Origin: Saprospiraceae bacterium | Lineage (GTDB): Bacteria > Bacteroidota > Bacteroidia > Chitinophagales > Saprospiraceae | NCBI GenBank assembly: GCA_020850025.1 | Contig: JADZFI010000248.1 | Span: forward strand, 1 to 7,537 | Direction: 5' to 3' | DNA: 7,537 bases | Shown: piece by piece, positions 1 to 6,367 of the stretch | How positions within the stretch are numbered: the first letter of the stretch is position 1 | Layout: each line of letters begins with the position of its first letter | Program-made: the position numbers and the translations under genes | The notes under the pieces: model-generated | Told to the model about the DNA's origin: nothing | Database searches by the model: none | What the model saw: only the letters and a program-made list of their open reading frames with translations

Positions 1-1421
1 CTGCTTACGATACCAATCTGGAATTTGCCTACCGGCAAAGGGTCATTGGTTGGTGGCTGAATGAAGCGCTGGAAGACACTGGTATTGGCCACCGTATGAC
101 CTTCTTTTTCCATCAGTACCTGGCCACTACGATCCTGACTCTGAACCACGCCACCTTCTTCGATTATTTGCGGCTGCTCCGCTGGGGCTGTCTGGGCAAT
201 CTGAAAAAGCTGGTGACCAAAATGGTGGCCGACAATACCATGCTCATCTATCTCAACGGGCACCAGAATTCCAAAAACAGCCCGAATGAGAACTTTGCCC
301 GGGAGTTTTTTGAACTATTCACCATCGGCAAAGGCCCTCAGATTGGACCTGGCGATTACACCCATTACACCGAAGACGATATTGTTCAGGCAGCCCGGGT
401 ATTCACCGGCTGGCGCACCATCACCAACCGCAGCGTGGTGGATCCTGAAACCAATATCCCGCGCGGAAACGCTACCCTTTCCCGTCACGATACCGGCAAC
501 AAGACCTTTAGCAGCAAATTCCAGAATACTGTTATTCAGGGTGGAACTAATGTAGCAGGCATGTACACCGAGCTGGATGCCATCATGAACATGGTGTACG
601 CCCAACCTGAAACCGCCCGGAATTTTGTGCGCAGGCTGTACCGCTATTTCGTACACTCCAACATCAATCAGGAAATCGAGCAGGACATCATTCAGCCCCT
701 GGCAGATACCCTGATGGCCAACAACTACGAAATCGTGCCGGTGCTGCGCAAGTTGTTCAAAAGCCAGCATTTCTTCGACATGGACGACTCCGCCAATGCC
801 GACGAGATCATCGGCGGACTGATTCGCTCTCCGCTGGAACAAGCCTTGCAGTCCATTTCGTTTTTCGACATTACCATTCCAAGTCCCTATACTGAGAATG
901 CCAAGCACTACGGTACGTTCTACTATTCCGGCGTTTATGAACGCATGTTAGGGCTTGCCAACCTCAATCTCTTTTACCCCCCCGATGTAGCTGGTTACAG
1001 TGGCTACCATCAGGCGCCGGAGTTCAACCGGCACTGGTTCAGTTCTACGTCCATTATTTCCAGATACAAGCTGCCCCAGATGCTGCTCACCGGAAAGCGG
1101 GTGGTGGGTGGCTCTCCCAACAGTTCTATAGGCGTCAAACTGGACATTGTGCCCTGGATCCGGTACAGCGGGGTCACCCTGGATCCTTCCAACCCGTACG
1201 AACTGGTAAAAGACTTGCTGGACTACCTTCTGCCGGCAGATGTTGATAATGACCGGTTCAATTACTTTTACGATACGATATTCCTCGATGGCCTTCCTCC
1301 GTACGACTGGACGTATGAATGGGAGAATTACATAGCCACCAACAATCAGACGGAAGTGAAGATCCCGCTGGAACGTTTGATCAACCACATTATGTTTTCT
1401 CCGGAATTTCAGACGTTTTAA
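1..1421 (+). CDS. DUF1800 family protein, 5'-truncated by the window edge
   Basis: The open frame runs from the left edge (first full codon at base 3) to TAA at 1419-1421, giving 472 visible residues. The Met at base 96 is internal, because the frame upstream of it is open and family-like (an RQRVIGWWLNEAL helix). Seen in sequence: NSPNENFAREFFELFTIGKG encoded around 271-330, followed by YTEDDIVQAARVFTGW, HDTGNKTF, a TARNFVRRLYRYFV segment, SPLEQAL, and PPDVAGYSGY with a following W and R. These are the ordered hallmarks of DUF1800 (PF08811). The C-terminus, INHIMFSPEFQTF, looks native. The family is common in Bacteroidota, Planctomycetota and Proteobacteria, and often sits beside a DUF1501 gene; its biochemical role is not established. 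No DUF1501 gene follows here, so any partner would have to lie upstream, outside the window. The signal peptide, if any, is also outside. The family assignment is secure and the function unknown. Confidence 0.9.
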   Translation, partial: AYDTNLEFAYRQRVIGWWLNEALEDTGIGHRMTFFFHQYLATTILTLNHATFFDYLRLLRWGCLGNLKKLVTKMVADNTMLIYLNGHQNSKNSPNENFAREFFELFTIGKGPQIGPGDYTHYTEDDIVQAARVFTGWRTITNRSVVDPETNIPRGNATLSRHDTGNKTFSSKFQNTVIQGGTNVAGMYTELDAIMNMVYAQPETARNFVRRLYRYFVHSNINQEIEQDIIQPLADTLMANNYEIVPVLRKLFKSQHFFDMDDSANADEIIGGLIRSPLEQALQSISFFDITIPSPYTENAKHYGTFYYSGVYERMLGLANLNLFYPPDVAGYSGYHQAPEFNRHWFSSTSIISRYKLPQMLLTGKRVVGGSPNSSIGVKLDIVPWIRYSGVTLDPSNPYELVKDLLDYLLPADVDNDRFNYFYDTIFLDGLPPYDWTYEWENYIATNNQTEVKIPLERLINHIMFSPEFQTF

Positions 1422-1445
1422 CGTGCTTCGTTGAATTAAACTTAT

Positions 1446-1453
1446 CATTTTTG
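1446..1453 (+). promoter_or_regulatory. Weak candidate -7 promoter element for the DUF3078 gene
   Basis: CATTTTTG differs at one position from the Bacteroidota -7 consensus TAnnTTTG. No TTG-type -33 box is seen at the usual distance of about 20 bp. If used, transcription would begin near 1459, putting the terminator hairpin (1474-1512) in the leader of the 1539 gene. This is a low-confidence call. Confidence 0.2.
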
Positions 1454-1473
1454 TGCCGTCAATTGCGGCAAGC

Positions 1474-1512
1474 TCGCCTTGCAGTGATGATCCCTGCAAG
1501 GCGACTTTTTTT
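1474..1512 (+). terminator. Intrinsic (rho-independent) terminator after the DUF1800 gene
   Basis: A perfect 11-bp inverted repeat, TCGCCTTGCAG (1474-1484) and CTGCAAGGCGA (1494-1504), encloses a 9-nt loop. It is followed after one C by seven T residues (1506-1512). The GC-rich stem and U-tract make a textbook terminator 53 bp beyond the DUF1800 stop. It lies only 26 bp before the next ATG, so it could also act inside the leader of the downstream gene. Confidence 0.88.
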
Positions 1513-1538
1513 ACCCATCACCTTAATCTTTTTCCATC

Positions 1539-2501
1539 ATGAAATCATTATCCACCCTTTTACGCGTCTTTCTCGGCTTTCAAATGCTTTGTGCGCAAGC
1601 ACCCGCGCCTGCTCCGGAAGAAAAACTCGGCTGGGGTTTTGGCGGCAGCCTTGGCCTTGACCTTGCAGGAACCTTCCTCGGAAACCCCCGTTTGGGCGCC
1701 GGCGACAACCGCATCGGTTTCGGAGGTATGGTAAACCTCTTTGCCAACAACAAGCAAAGCAAATACTTCTGGAACAACAGCGGAACCCTTCAACTTGCAG
1801 CCCAGCGCATCGGCCCCAAAACCAAAACCGACGGAACCGATAACCCCTTCCAGAAAAACCTCGACATCCTGCGCCTGGGCTCACGCTTTGGCTACAATAT
1901 TCACAAAGACAAACTCTTTGCCGCACTGGATGCTACCGCCGAGTCGCAATTGCTCCCCACCTATGCCGGCAATGTTATCAAGGGAAACAAAACAGAACTG
2001 CTGTCGGAATTCCTTTCTCCGGCCCGTTTTGCCATTGCCCCCGGTCTTGACTACCGTCCTACCAAGAACCTCTCCTTCTTCCTCTCTCCTGCCAGCTTTA
2101 ACCTGATCTACGTAGGTAACGATACCCTTGCAGCCCTCACCGGGCAACCACTGGGCAACGAAGAAGGAAAAAACAATCGGTTCCAGCTGGGCTACTCGCT
2201 CAAAGCTGCTTATACCAATAAGCTGTTCAAAGACCGCGTAGCCATCAGCTCCAAACTGGCCTGGTTTGCAGACTATCGCCAAAATTTGAACGGAAATGTG
2301 CTGTGGCAAAACGCCCTTGATATCCAGATCTTCAAAGGCCTGGCACTCGGCCTGTTCGGCGACTTGTTCTACGATCACTTTACCCTGGTACAAGTGAGAA
2401 AAGTACCCGAAGGCACTGCTCCGGATGCCATTTCGCCATTCCTGGGCCTTAAGCCGGCGTATACAGGAGGGTTTTTGCTGAAGTATAATATGATTTTTTA
2501 G
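1539..2501 (+). CDS. DUF3078-type outer-membrane beta-barrel protein
   Basis: This is a 320-residue protein. It starts with a probable Sec signal peptide: a short basic start MKSLSTLLR, a hydrophobic stretch to about residue 18, then CAQ, with cleavage likely near residues 20-21. A short alternating Ala-Pro linker follows (about 21-26). The rest is rich in aromatic and glycine residues and shows alternating beta-strand patterning. It includes SKYFWNN (74-80), a KNLDILRLGSRFGY strand (106-119), LSEFLSPARFAIAPGLDY (155-172) and FFLSPASFNLIYVGNDTL (180-197), and ends in a strand terminating in Phe (KYNMIF), typical of outer-membrane barrels. The internal order, a WxN motif, then 'SPA..' then an 'LSP' strand, matches the DUF3078 family (PF11276) of Bacteroidota; that is recognition by eye. 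Its specific function is unknown. No Shine-Dalgarno is visible, as usual in this phylum. No good -7 element lies between the terminator and the ATG; the closest candidate is upstream of the hairpin (1446-1453). Confidence 0.8.
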   Translation: MKSLSTLLRVFLGFQMLCAQAPAPAPEEKLGWGFGGSLGLDLAGTFLGNPRLGAGDNRIGFGGMVNLFANNKQSKYFWNNSGTLQLAAQRIGPKTKTDGTDNPFQKNLDILRLGSRFGYNIHKDKLFAALDATAESQLLPTYAGNVIKGNKTELLSEFLSPARFAIAPGLDYRPTKNLSFFLSPASFNLIYVGNDTLAALTGQPLGNEEGKNNRFQLGYSLKAAYTNKLFKDRVAISSKLAWFADYRQNLNGNVLWQNALDIQIFKGLALGLFGDLFYDHFTLVQVRKVPEGTAPDAISPFLGLKPAYTGGFLLKYNMIF

Positions 2502-2530
2502 AGTAGATGAGTGAAGAGCTTGTCTAATAA

Positions 2531-2586
2531 CCGCAGAGATGCGGAGGCGCGGAGATTTGGCCCTCTGCGTCTCCGCATCTCTGCGG
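2531..2586. repeat. Palindromic 8-bp-periodic repeat between convergent genes; likely bidirectional terminator
   Basis: Two 24-bp arms (2531-2554 and 2563-2586) are reverse complements apart from two positions, and both exceptions would be G-U pairs in the + strand RNA. The loop is 8 nt (2555-2562). Each arm is itself periodic: the left arm reads as GCAGAGAT, GCGGAGGC, GCGGAG after one leading C, so an 8-bp GCRGAG-type unit is iterated three times. The hexamer TAATAA lies directly on both sides (2525-2530 and 2587-2592). The element sits between the convergent stops at 2501 and 2614, so an RNA hairpin could end transcription from both sides, although no long U-tract follows. Similar CCGCAGAG-rich palindromes occur dispersed in many environmental bacterial genomes; that statement is from memory. 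Confidence 0.8.
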
Positions 2587-2613
2587 TAATAAATAATTTA
2601 TGAGAAAACAACC

Positions 2614-3837
2614 TCACTCTTCCCTCAAAAACGCAGGCACCTGTACGGCCCGGCGGGCCGGCAGCAGGGAGGCAAGCAGGCCAATGCCCAGTACCGTAAG
2701 CGTAATAGGAATAAAATCGCTGGCGCGCATGGCGATGGGATAGCTGTCTACCAAAAACCCTTCCGGGATGGTCACAATGCCGTATTCTTTCTGAATGACG
2801 TACAAAACGATGGCCAGGGCCAGTCCGATCACCATCCCCAGTAAGGTGAGCAGCATCCCTTCCAGCAAAAATATCCGTCTGACAAGGCCATCCGTGGCGC
2901 CCATACTTTTCAGGGTGCTGATATCGCGCTGCTTGTCGAGCACGATCATCCACAGCGCTCCTACGGTATTAAAAGCCATGAGCAGCAACATCAAACTGGT
3001 GATGGCAAAACCCATCCATTTTTCCAGTTGCATGACTTTGAAAAATGCTTCGTTTTGCTCGTAGCGGTCTTTCATCACAAAACCTTCGCCTAAAATGGCC
3101 TGGATTTGCGACTTCAACTCAGGCATTTTGGCGCCCTTTCGGGCTTTGATTTCCAGGGCGGAAACGGTTCCGGGAGGCGCCTCCAACAGTTCGCGCACAA
3201 AATCAATGTTGCTGAGAACGTATTCGTTGTCGAACTCCTGCTGTATGGCAAAAGTGCCGGCCGGACTTGCCAGGCGGGTTTTGAAGGGCTTGTCCAGAAA
3301 CCCGGTTTGTTGTTCCGGCATATAGACCGTCACCGATGCCAGCGGATTTTCCACATTAACACTCAACTTGTTGCGCACGCCGGCGCCAAGTACCAGGCAG
3401 TTGCGCTCCCCATCCTTAAGCAGGTATTCTCCTTCGATGAGCGTAGTGTCGGAATCAATGCCATTCACCCTGGCGAACTGATCATCTACCCCCTTCAGCA
3501 CCCCGAAATCCTGCGAGCCCTGATGTTCAAAAAAGGCAATTTCTTCCAGGGTTTCGCTCAGCACCTCCACCCCGGGTAATGCGCGAATCTGCTCCAGCTT
3601 AATGCTGTCGGCCTCAAACGTCTTGCCTTTGGCAGCGGTAATTTTCAATTCCGGATTGAAATGCCCGAACAGATCTGACAACAGATCTTCAAATCCGTTA
3701 AAAACGGAGAGTACCAGCACCAGCGCTGCCGTACCAATGGCTACCCCCAACACCGAAATGCCGGTGATGATGTTGATGGCATTTGTCCTGCGCTTGGCAA
3801 ACAAATAACGCCGGGAGATGAGCAAAGGAAGATTCAT
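2614..3837 (-). CDS. LolC/LolE-type ABC transporter permease (FtsX/MacB_PCD domains)
   Basis: This 407-residue inner-membrane protein has the usual length and architecture of LolC/LolE-type permeases. A cytoplasmic start, LLISRRYLFAKRRTNAINII, leads into TM1 (about 22-46). A periplasmic MacB_PCD-like domain spans about 47-270 and includes VLSETLEEIAFFEHQG and GVDDQFARVNG. The C-terminal FtsX domain has TM2 (about 276-299), the conserved cytoplasmic loop DKQRDISTLKSMGA (301-314), TM3 (about 323-348) and TM4 (about 374-393), then LLPARRA. In Proteobacteria, LolCDE extracts lipoproteins from the inner membrane for transfer to LolA; a single homodimerising permease of this type is usual in Bacteroidota. 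No LolD-like ATPase gene is in the window. It is the last gene of the minus-strand run, 45 bp after meaB, and may also have its own promoter (3846-3853). The family is certain; lipoprotein export is inferred. Confidence 0.9.
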   Translation of the reverse strand: MNLPLLISRRYLFAKRRTNAINIITGISVLGVAIGTAALVLVLSVFNGFEDLLSDLFGHFNPELKITAAKGKTFEADSIKLEQIRALPGVEVLSETLEEIAFFEHQGSQDFGVLKGVDDQFARVNGIDSDTTLIEGEYLLKDGERNCLVLGAGVRNKLSVNVENPLASVTVYMPEQQTGFLDKPFKTRLASPAGTFAIQQEFDNEYVLSNIDFVRELLEAPPGTVSALEIKARKGAKMPELKSQIQAILGEGFVMKDRYEQNEAFFKVMQLEKWMGFAITSLMLLLMAFNTVGALWMIVLDKQRDISTLKSMGATDGLVRRIFLLEGMLLTLLGMVIGLALAIVLYVIQKEYGIVTIPEGFLVDSYPIAMRASDFIPITLTVLGIGLLASLLPARRAVQVPAFLREE

Positions 3838-3845
3838 GTACAGGG

Positions 3846-3853
3846 CAAAGGTA
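3846..3853 (-). promoter_or_regulatory. TAnnTTTG -7 element just upstream of the LolC/E-type gene
   Basis: The minus strand reads TACCTTTG (3853 to 3846), an exact match to the Bacteroidota -7 consensus, ending 8 bp before the ATG at 3837. Initiation a few bases downstream would give a leaderless or almost leaderless mRNA. No -33 box is visible at the standard spacing. A 5-bp dyad, TGTAC (3837-3841) and GTACA (3851-3855), straddles the element. The gene may therefore be transcribed independently of meaB as well as by read-through. Confidence 0.4.
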
Positions 3854-3882
3854 CACGCAAACCCAGGAATCCGGACAGGTTT

Positions 3883-4878
3883 TTACAGGCCCTTCTTGAA
3901 AGCCGCCAATACCTGCATGGCCGCATCAATGGCCGAAATTCTTCCGGCCAGCACCTCCGGCTCCAAGGCCGCCAAACGGGCTTTTACCTCCGGATGCTGA
4001 TAAAAAAGGTCTTTCAACCCGGCATCCAGGGTGTCTTCCAGCCAATAACGGGCCTGCTGCCGACGGTTCTCCTGAAACCAGCCATTGTCCTGAACCTGCG
4101 CTTTAAAGGCCTCCATTCGCTGCCACACCTCCGGAACGCCCCTGTTTTCCAGTGCGCTGCACGACAAGACTTCCGGCGCCCAGCCGCTGGGTTTCATGGG
4201 CAGCAAATGAGTGGCATTCAGGTAATGCGCCCGGGCCTGATTGGCCAGTTTTACCCTGTCGCCGTCCGCTTTGTTTACCACCAGGATATCGGCCATTTCC
4301 ACAATGCCGCGTTTGATGCCCTGCAATTCATCGCCGGCGCCGGGAATCAGGAGCAAAAGAAACAGATCGGTCATGCGCTGTGCCGCAATTTCCGACTGCC
4401 CCACCCCCACTGTTTCCACAATCACCGTATCGAACCCGGCGGCTTCCACCAGCACCATGGCTTCCCGGGTTTTGCGGGCCACGCCGCCCAGCGAATCGCC
4501 AGAGGGTGAAGGGCGTATGAAGGCCATTTCGGTGGCCGATAATTGCTCCATCCTGGTTTTATCGCCCAGGATACTTCCTCCGCTCATGGCGCTGGAGGGG
4601 TCAATGGCCAGTACCGCCACGCGTTTGCCCTGCGCTACCAGATGCATGCCCAGGGCTTCAATGAAGGTGCTTTTCCCCGCGCCCGGCGCCCCGGTTACCG
4701 CCACCCGGAAAGTATCCCCCGGCAGATCGCTGTGCAGCCGCGCTATGATCTCGCGGGCCATCGCCTGCCGGTCTTCCCGGGCACTTTCCACCAGGGTAAT
4801 GGCCTGCCCCAGCAATGCCCGGTCGGCAGAGCGGATACCATGTACGAAGGTGTCTATATCAGGTAGGGAGCGACGCAT
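3883..4878 (-). CDS. meaB: Methylmalonyl-CoA mutase-associated GTPase MeaB (ArgK family)
   Basis: This 331-residue G3E P-loop GTPase escorts B12-dependent methylmalonyl-CoA mutase, gating adenosylcobalamin loading and protecting the enzyme from inactivation in the cytoplasm. Visible motifs in order: Walker A/G1 GAPGAGKST (63-71); the family block LAIDPSS (90-96) with SGGSILGDKTRM (99-110); FIRPSPSGDSLGGVARKT (120-137); G3 ETVGVGQSE (155-163); LLIPGAGDELQGIKRGI (176-192); G4 NKAD (202-205); and G5 SCSAL (239-243). The C-terminal helical dimerisation arm (about 250-331) is present, so the protein is complete. The ATG at 4878 fits the family's N-terminal helix. The mutase genes are not in the window. 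The gene starts 42 bp after the upstream minus-strand stop and has no -7 element of its own, so it is probably co-transcribed from the promoter at 5681-5688. The gap contains a 9-bp tandem repeat. Confidence 0.95.
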   Translation of the reverse strand: MRRSLPDIDTFVHGIRSADRALLGQAITLVESAREDRQAMAREIIARLHSDLPGDTFRVAVTGAPGAGKSTFIEALGMHLVAQGKRVAVLAIDPSSAMSGGSILGDKTRMEQLSATEMAFIRPSPSGDSLGGVARKTREAMVLVEAAGFDTVIVETVGVGQSEIAAQRMTDLFLLLLIPGAGDELQGIKRGIVEMADILVVNKADGDRVKLANQARAHYLNATHLLPMKPSGWAPEVLSCSALENRGVPEVWQRMEAFKAQVQDNGWFQENRRQQARYWLEDTLDAGLKDLFYQHPEVKARLAALEPEVLAGRISAIDAAMQVLAAFKKGL

Positions 4879-4887
4879 TTTTTTAAT

Positions 4888-4915
4888 GTGGGGAATGGGG
4901 GGAATGGGGGGAATG
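4888..4915. repeat. 9-bp G-rich tandem repeat in the gap upstream of meaB
   Basis: The unit GGGGAATGG is iterated almost three times from 4890, with AAT at 4894, 4903 and 4912, exactly 9 bp apart. A degenerate fourth AAT lies at 4885. The G-tracts are 4, 6 and 6 long on the + strand, so the operon mRNA carries C-tracts separated by ATT. It fills most of the 42-bp gap between the transpeptidase-like stop (4921) and the meaB ATG (4878), ending about 11 bp from that ATG. Confidence 0.85.
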
Positions 4916-4920
4916 AGTTC

Positions 4921-5652
4921 TTATCTGAGTGTTGGGAGGGCTACTTTGCGACGATAGGATTCATAATCCTTTTGGGTCATTTGCATCAGCAAGGGTTTTT
5001 TGGCCGGATCGAGCCATTGCATGAGGGAGAGCATGTTTGTTTCCGACATGGCCGTACAGCCCAGGGTTCCGGAGCCTTTTTTTCGCCACAAATGAAAGAA
5101 GATACAGGATCCGCCATCTGCCTCGGGTGGATCATTTTGTTTCACGACAATACCCCATTTATACTGGGCATCAGAGCGCAACATAGACTCACGGGCCACC
5201 CAGTCGGCATTGAGTTTGCCGCCATCTACAATCCGGTTGTAGTACTGCGACTTGGGGTCTTCCACGCAAATATCCGAAGTGGTGATGGGCCGATAATCCA
5301 TTTTCAGCGACAAGCGAGGCGATTCGGCGTAACCAAAAGCCGAACCAAAGCGGAAAATCCCTGCCGGCGATTTCAGGTCGCCCTCCTTTTTTTGTGCTCC
5401 GGGCTTGGTACTGTGCAAGCCCCTGCCCCAGGCCAGGCCTTTTTTACCCAGATTCACCGGGTGCGCTACTCCGGCCGATTTCCAGCTCCCGCCGGAACGT
5501 TCAAATTTCCAGAGCCGGGCGTGTTTGCCATTGGCGTTCGGACTTACCACCACCACCAGTTGCCGGCACTCGCTGAAAACATCGGCCTCGTAGGCAGGCG
5601 GGGGGACAAAGAGTTGAAACAGGATCGGTAAGATGGAAATGGCAGATATCAT
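4921..5652 (-). CDS. Exported L,D-transpeptidase-like protein (YkuD family)
   Basis: From ATG at 5652 the protein has 243 residues. A hydrophobic N-terminal segment (about 2-17, ISAISILPILFQLFV) is a probable signal peptide or anchor. The body carries EGDLKSPAGIFRFGSAFGY (about 90-108), DICVEDPKSQYYNRIVD (about 127-143) and the active-site region CIFFHLWRKKGSGTLGCTAM (about 183-202), with candidate catalytic His187 and Cys199. This pattern fits the YkuD-fold subfamily with a short His-to-Cys spacing (COG3786-like) rather than the classical ErfK/YbiS spacing. The family cross-links peptidoglycan stem peptides or attaches proteins to them; the substrate here is unknown. An in-frame TTG at 5700 would add 16 residues, but it lies upstream of the -7 element at 5681-5688, so the ATG is preferred. 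It is the first gene of the probable three-gene minus-strand operon with meaB and the LolC/E-type permease. Confidence 0.82.
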   Translation of the reverse strand: MISAISILPILFQLFVPPPAYEADVFSECRQLVVVVSPNANGKHARLWKFERSGGSWKSAGVAHPVNLGKKGLAWGRGLHSTKPGAQKKEGDLKSPAGIFRFGSAFGYAESPRLSLKMDYRPITTSDICVEDPKSQYYNRIVDGGKLNADWVARESMLRSDAQYKWGIVVKQNDPPEADGGSCIFFHLWRKKGSGTLGCTAMSETNMLSLMQWLDPAKKPLLMQMTQKDYESYRRKVALPTLR

Positions 5653-5680
5653 AGCAGAAACCGGTTGCGGGACAATAAGA

Positions 5681-5688
5681 CAAAGGTA
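5681..5688 (-). promoter_or_regulatory. TAnnTTTG -7 element for the YkuD-meaB-permease operon
   Basis: The minus strand reads TACCTTTG (5688 to 5681), an exact match to the Bacteroidota -7 consensus, placed 28 bp before the ATG at 5652. No TTG/TTTG -33 box is found at about 20 bp upstream; a TTTTG lies closer, about 9 bp away. It is the best operon promoter candidate and argues for the ATG over the TTG start. Confidence 0.5.
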
Positions 5689-5782
5689 AGGGTTTAGCAA
5701 AACTACCCACCAGGATTAGCCATTCATTCCTTCAATACCAGCATTTAGTAGAAATCCACCCGGGCTCGATTCCTATCCCGCC

Positions 5783-5789
5783 TACTTTG
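5783..5789 (+). promoter_or_regulatory. Possible shortened -7 element for the NTF2-like gene
   Basis: TACTTTG resembles TAnnTTTG with one base missing in the spacer and lies 25 bp before the ATG at 5815. It resembles the TACCTTTG and TACTTTTG elements elsewhere in the window. No -33 match is seen. It would form a divergent arrangement with the operon promoter at 5681-5688, about 95 bp away. Confidence 0.3.
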
Positions 5790-5814
5790 CAGTTCATTTT
5801 TTACAATAAGAGCT

Positions 5815-6285
5815 ATGAAACAACTTTTCACTGCGGCCTTGCTGCTGCTCACCCTCTCCGCCTGGGCTCAAAAGAAAGCCGACAAACACCCTGACGCCGA
5901 AAAAGACATCAAAAAGACCATCAATCGGTTTTTTGAAGGCATGGAAAAAGGCGACACTACCCTGCTGAAGAGCACTTGCATGCCCGATATGGTGCTCCAA
6001 ACCTATATGGCCGACAAAGAAGGCAAGATGCAGGTGTACACAGAGGATTTTGCCGAATTTGTGACGATGGTGGGCAATCCGGGGCCTGATCAATACGACG
6101 AGCGGATCAGCTTCGAAGCCATCCATGCCGAGCAATCGCTTGCCAGCGCCTGGACGCCCTACTCCTTCTATATCAACGGGAAACGCTCACATTGCGGTAC
6201 CAACTCCTTTCAACTGGTAAAAACAGGGGAGGGCTGGAAAATCCAGTACATCATTGATACCCGCCGAAAACAGGGCTGTAAATAG
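5815..6285 (+). CDS. Exported NTF2/SnoaL-like protein
   Basis: This is a small 156-residue protein. It has a clear Sec signal peptide: MKQ, then LFTAALLLLTLS, then AWA before Gln19 as the likely cleavage site. The mature part has the NTF2-like cone-fold pattern: an N-terminal helix DIKKTINRFFEGMEKGD (31-47); LLKSTCMPDMVLQTYM (50-65); FAEFVTMVG (79-87); then C-terminal beta strands SLASAWTPYSFYINGKRSHC (108-127), NSFQLVKTGEGWKIQYIIDT (130-149) and a DTRR...C ending (148-155). NTF2-like proteins with signal peptides and this ending recur in Bacteroidota. Some NTF2-fold relatives bind or turn over small molecules, but nothing here indicates a substrate, so the function is unknown. Mature cysteines lie at 55, 127 and 155, and a disulphide is possible. 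It is divergent from the operon to its left and is followed by 152 bp without a gene before exbB. Confidence 0.78.
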   Translation: MKQLFTAALLLLTLSAWAQKKADKHPDAEKDIKKTINRFFEGMEKGDTTLLKSTCMPDMVLQTYMADKEGKMQVYTEDFAEFVTMVGNPGPDQYDERISFEAIHAEQSLASAWTPYSFYINGKRSHCGTNSFQLVKTGEGWKIQYIIDTRRKQGCK

Positions 6286-6367
6286 CATATAGTGTCGGTT
6301 GGAAGGCAAAAAAGGCGGCAAGCGGCAAAATTGTGCAGGAATTTTATGGTGCAGATACAAAAGACCC

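Noticed and set aside
315..908. Minus-strand 197-codon frame inside the DUF1800 gene
   Set aside because: It is a reverse-frame shadow of a gene with conserved DUF1800 motifs. Its His/Gly/Val-rich composition is typical of antisense translation.
948..1499. Minus-strand 183-codon frame across the end of the DUF1800 gene
   Set aside because: It is antisense to a well-recognised coding region and starts inside the terminator hairpin, and the translation shows no recognisable domain.
1319..1660. Plus-strand 113-codon frame crossing the terminator as a possible leader peptide gene
   Set aside because: It overlaps the end of DUF1800 and the start of the DUF3078 gene in another frame and would be read through the terminator stem. 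No start signal supports it.
3662..3692. Direct repeat ACAGATCT twice within 20 bp
   Set aside because: It lies in the permease coding region and encodes the repeated Ser-Asp-Leu/Leu-Phe-type residues around positions 49-58, so coding similarity explains it.
4241..4957. Plus-strand 238-codon frame over meaB
   Set aside because: It is antisense to meaB, whose G1-G5 motifs are intact. The composition is low-complexity Ser/Ala/Pro/Arg with no domain.
4888..5631. Long + strand frame starting with Gly/Asn-rich MGNGGNGGN
   Set aside because: The N-terminus is just the 9-bp tandem repeat translated, and the rest is antisense to the YkuD-family gene, which has clear family motifs.
5653..5700. TTG start at 5700 for the YkuD-family gene, adding 16 residues
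   Set aside because: It lies upstream of the exact TACCTTTG -7 element, so it would not be in that transcript. The ATG at 5652 leads directly into the hydrophobic export segment.
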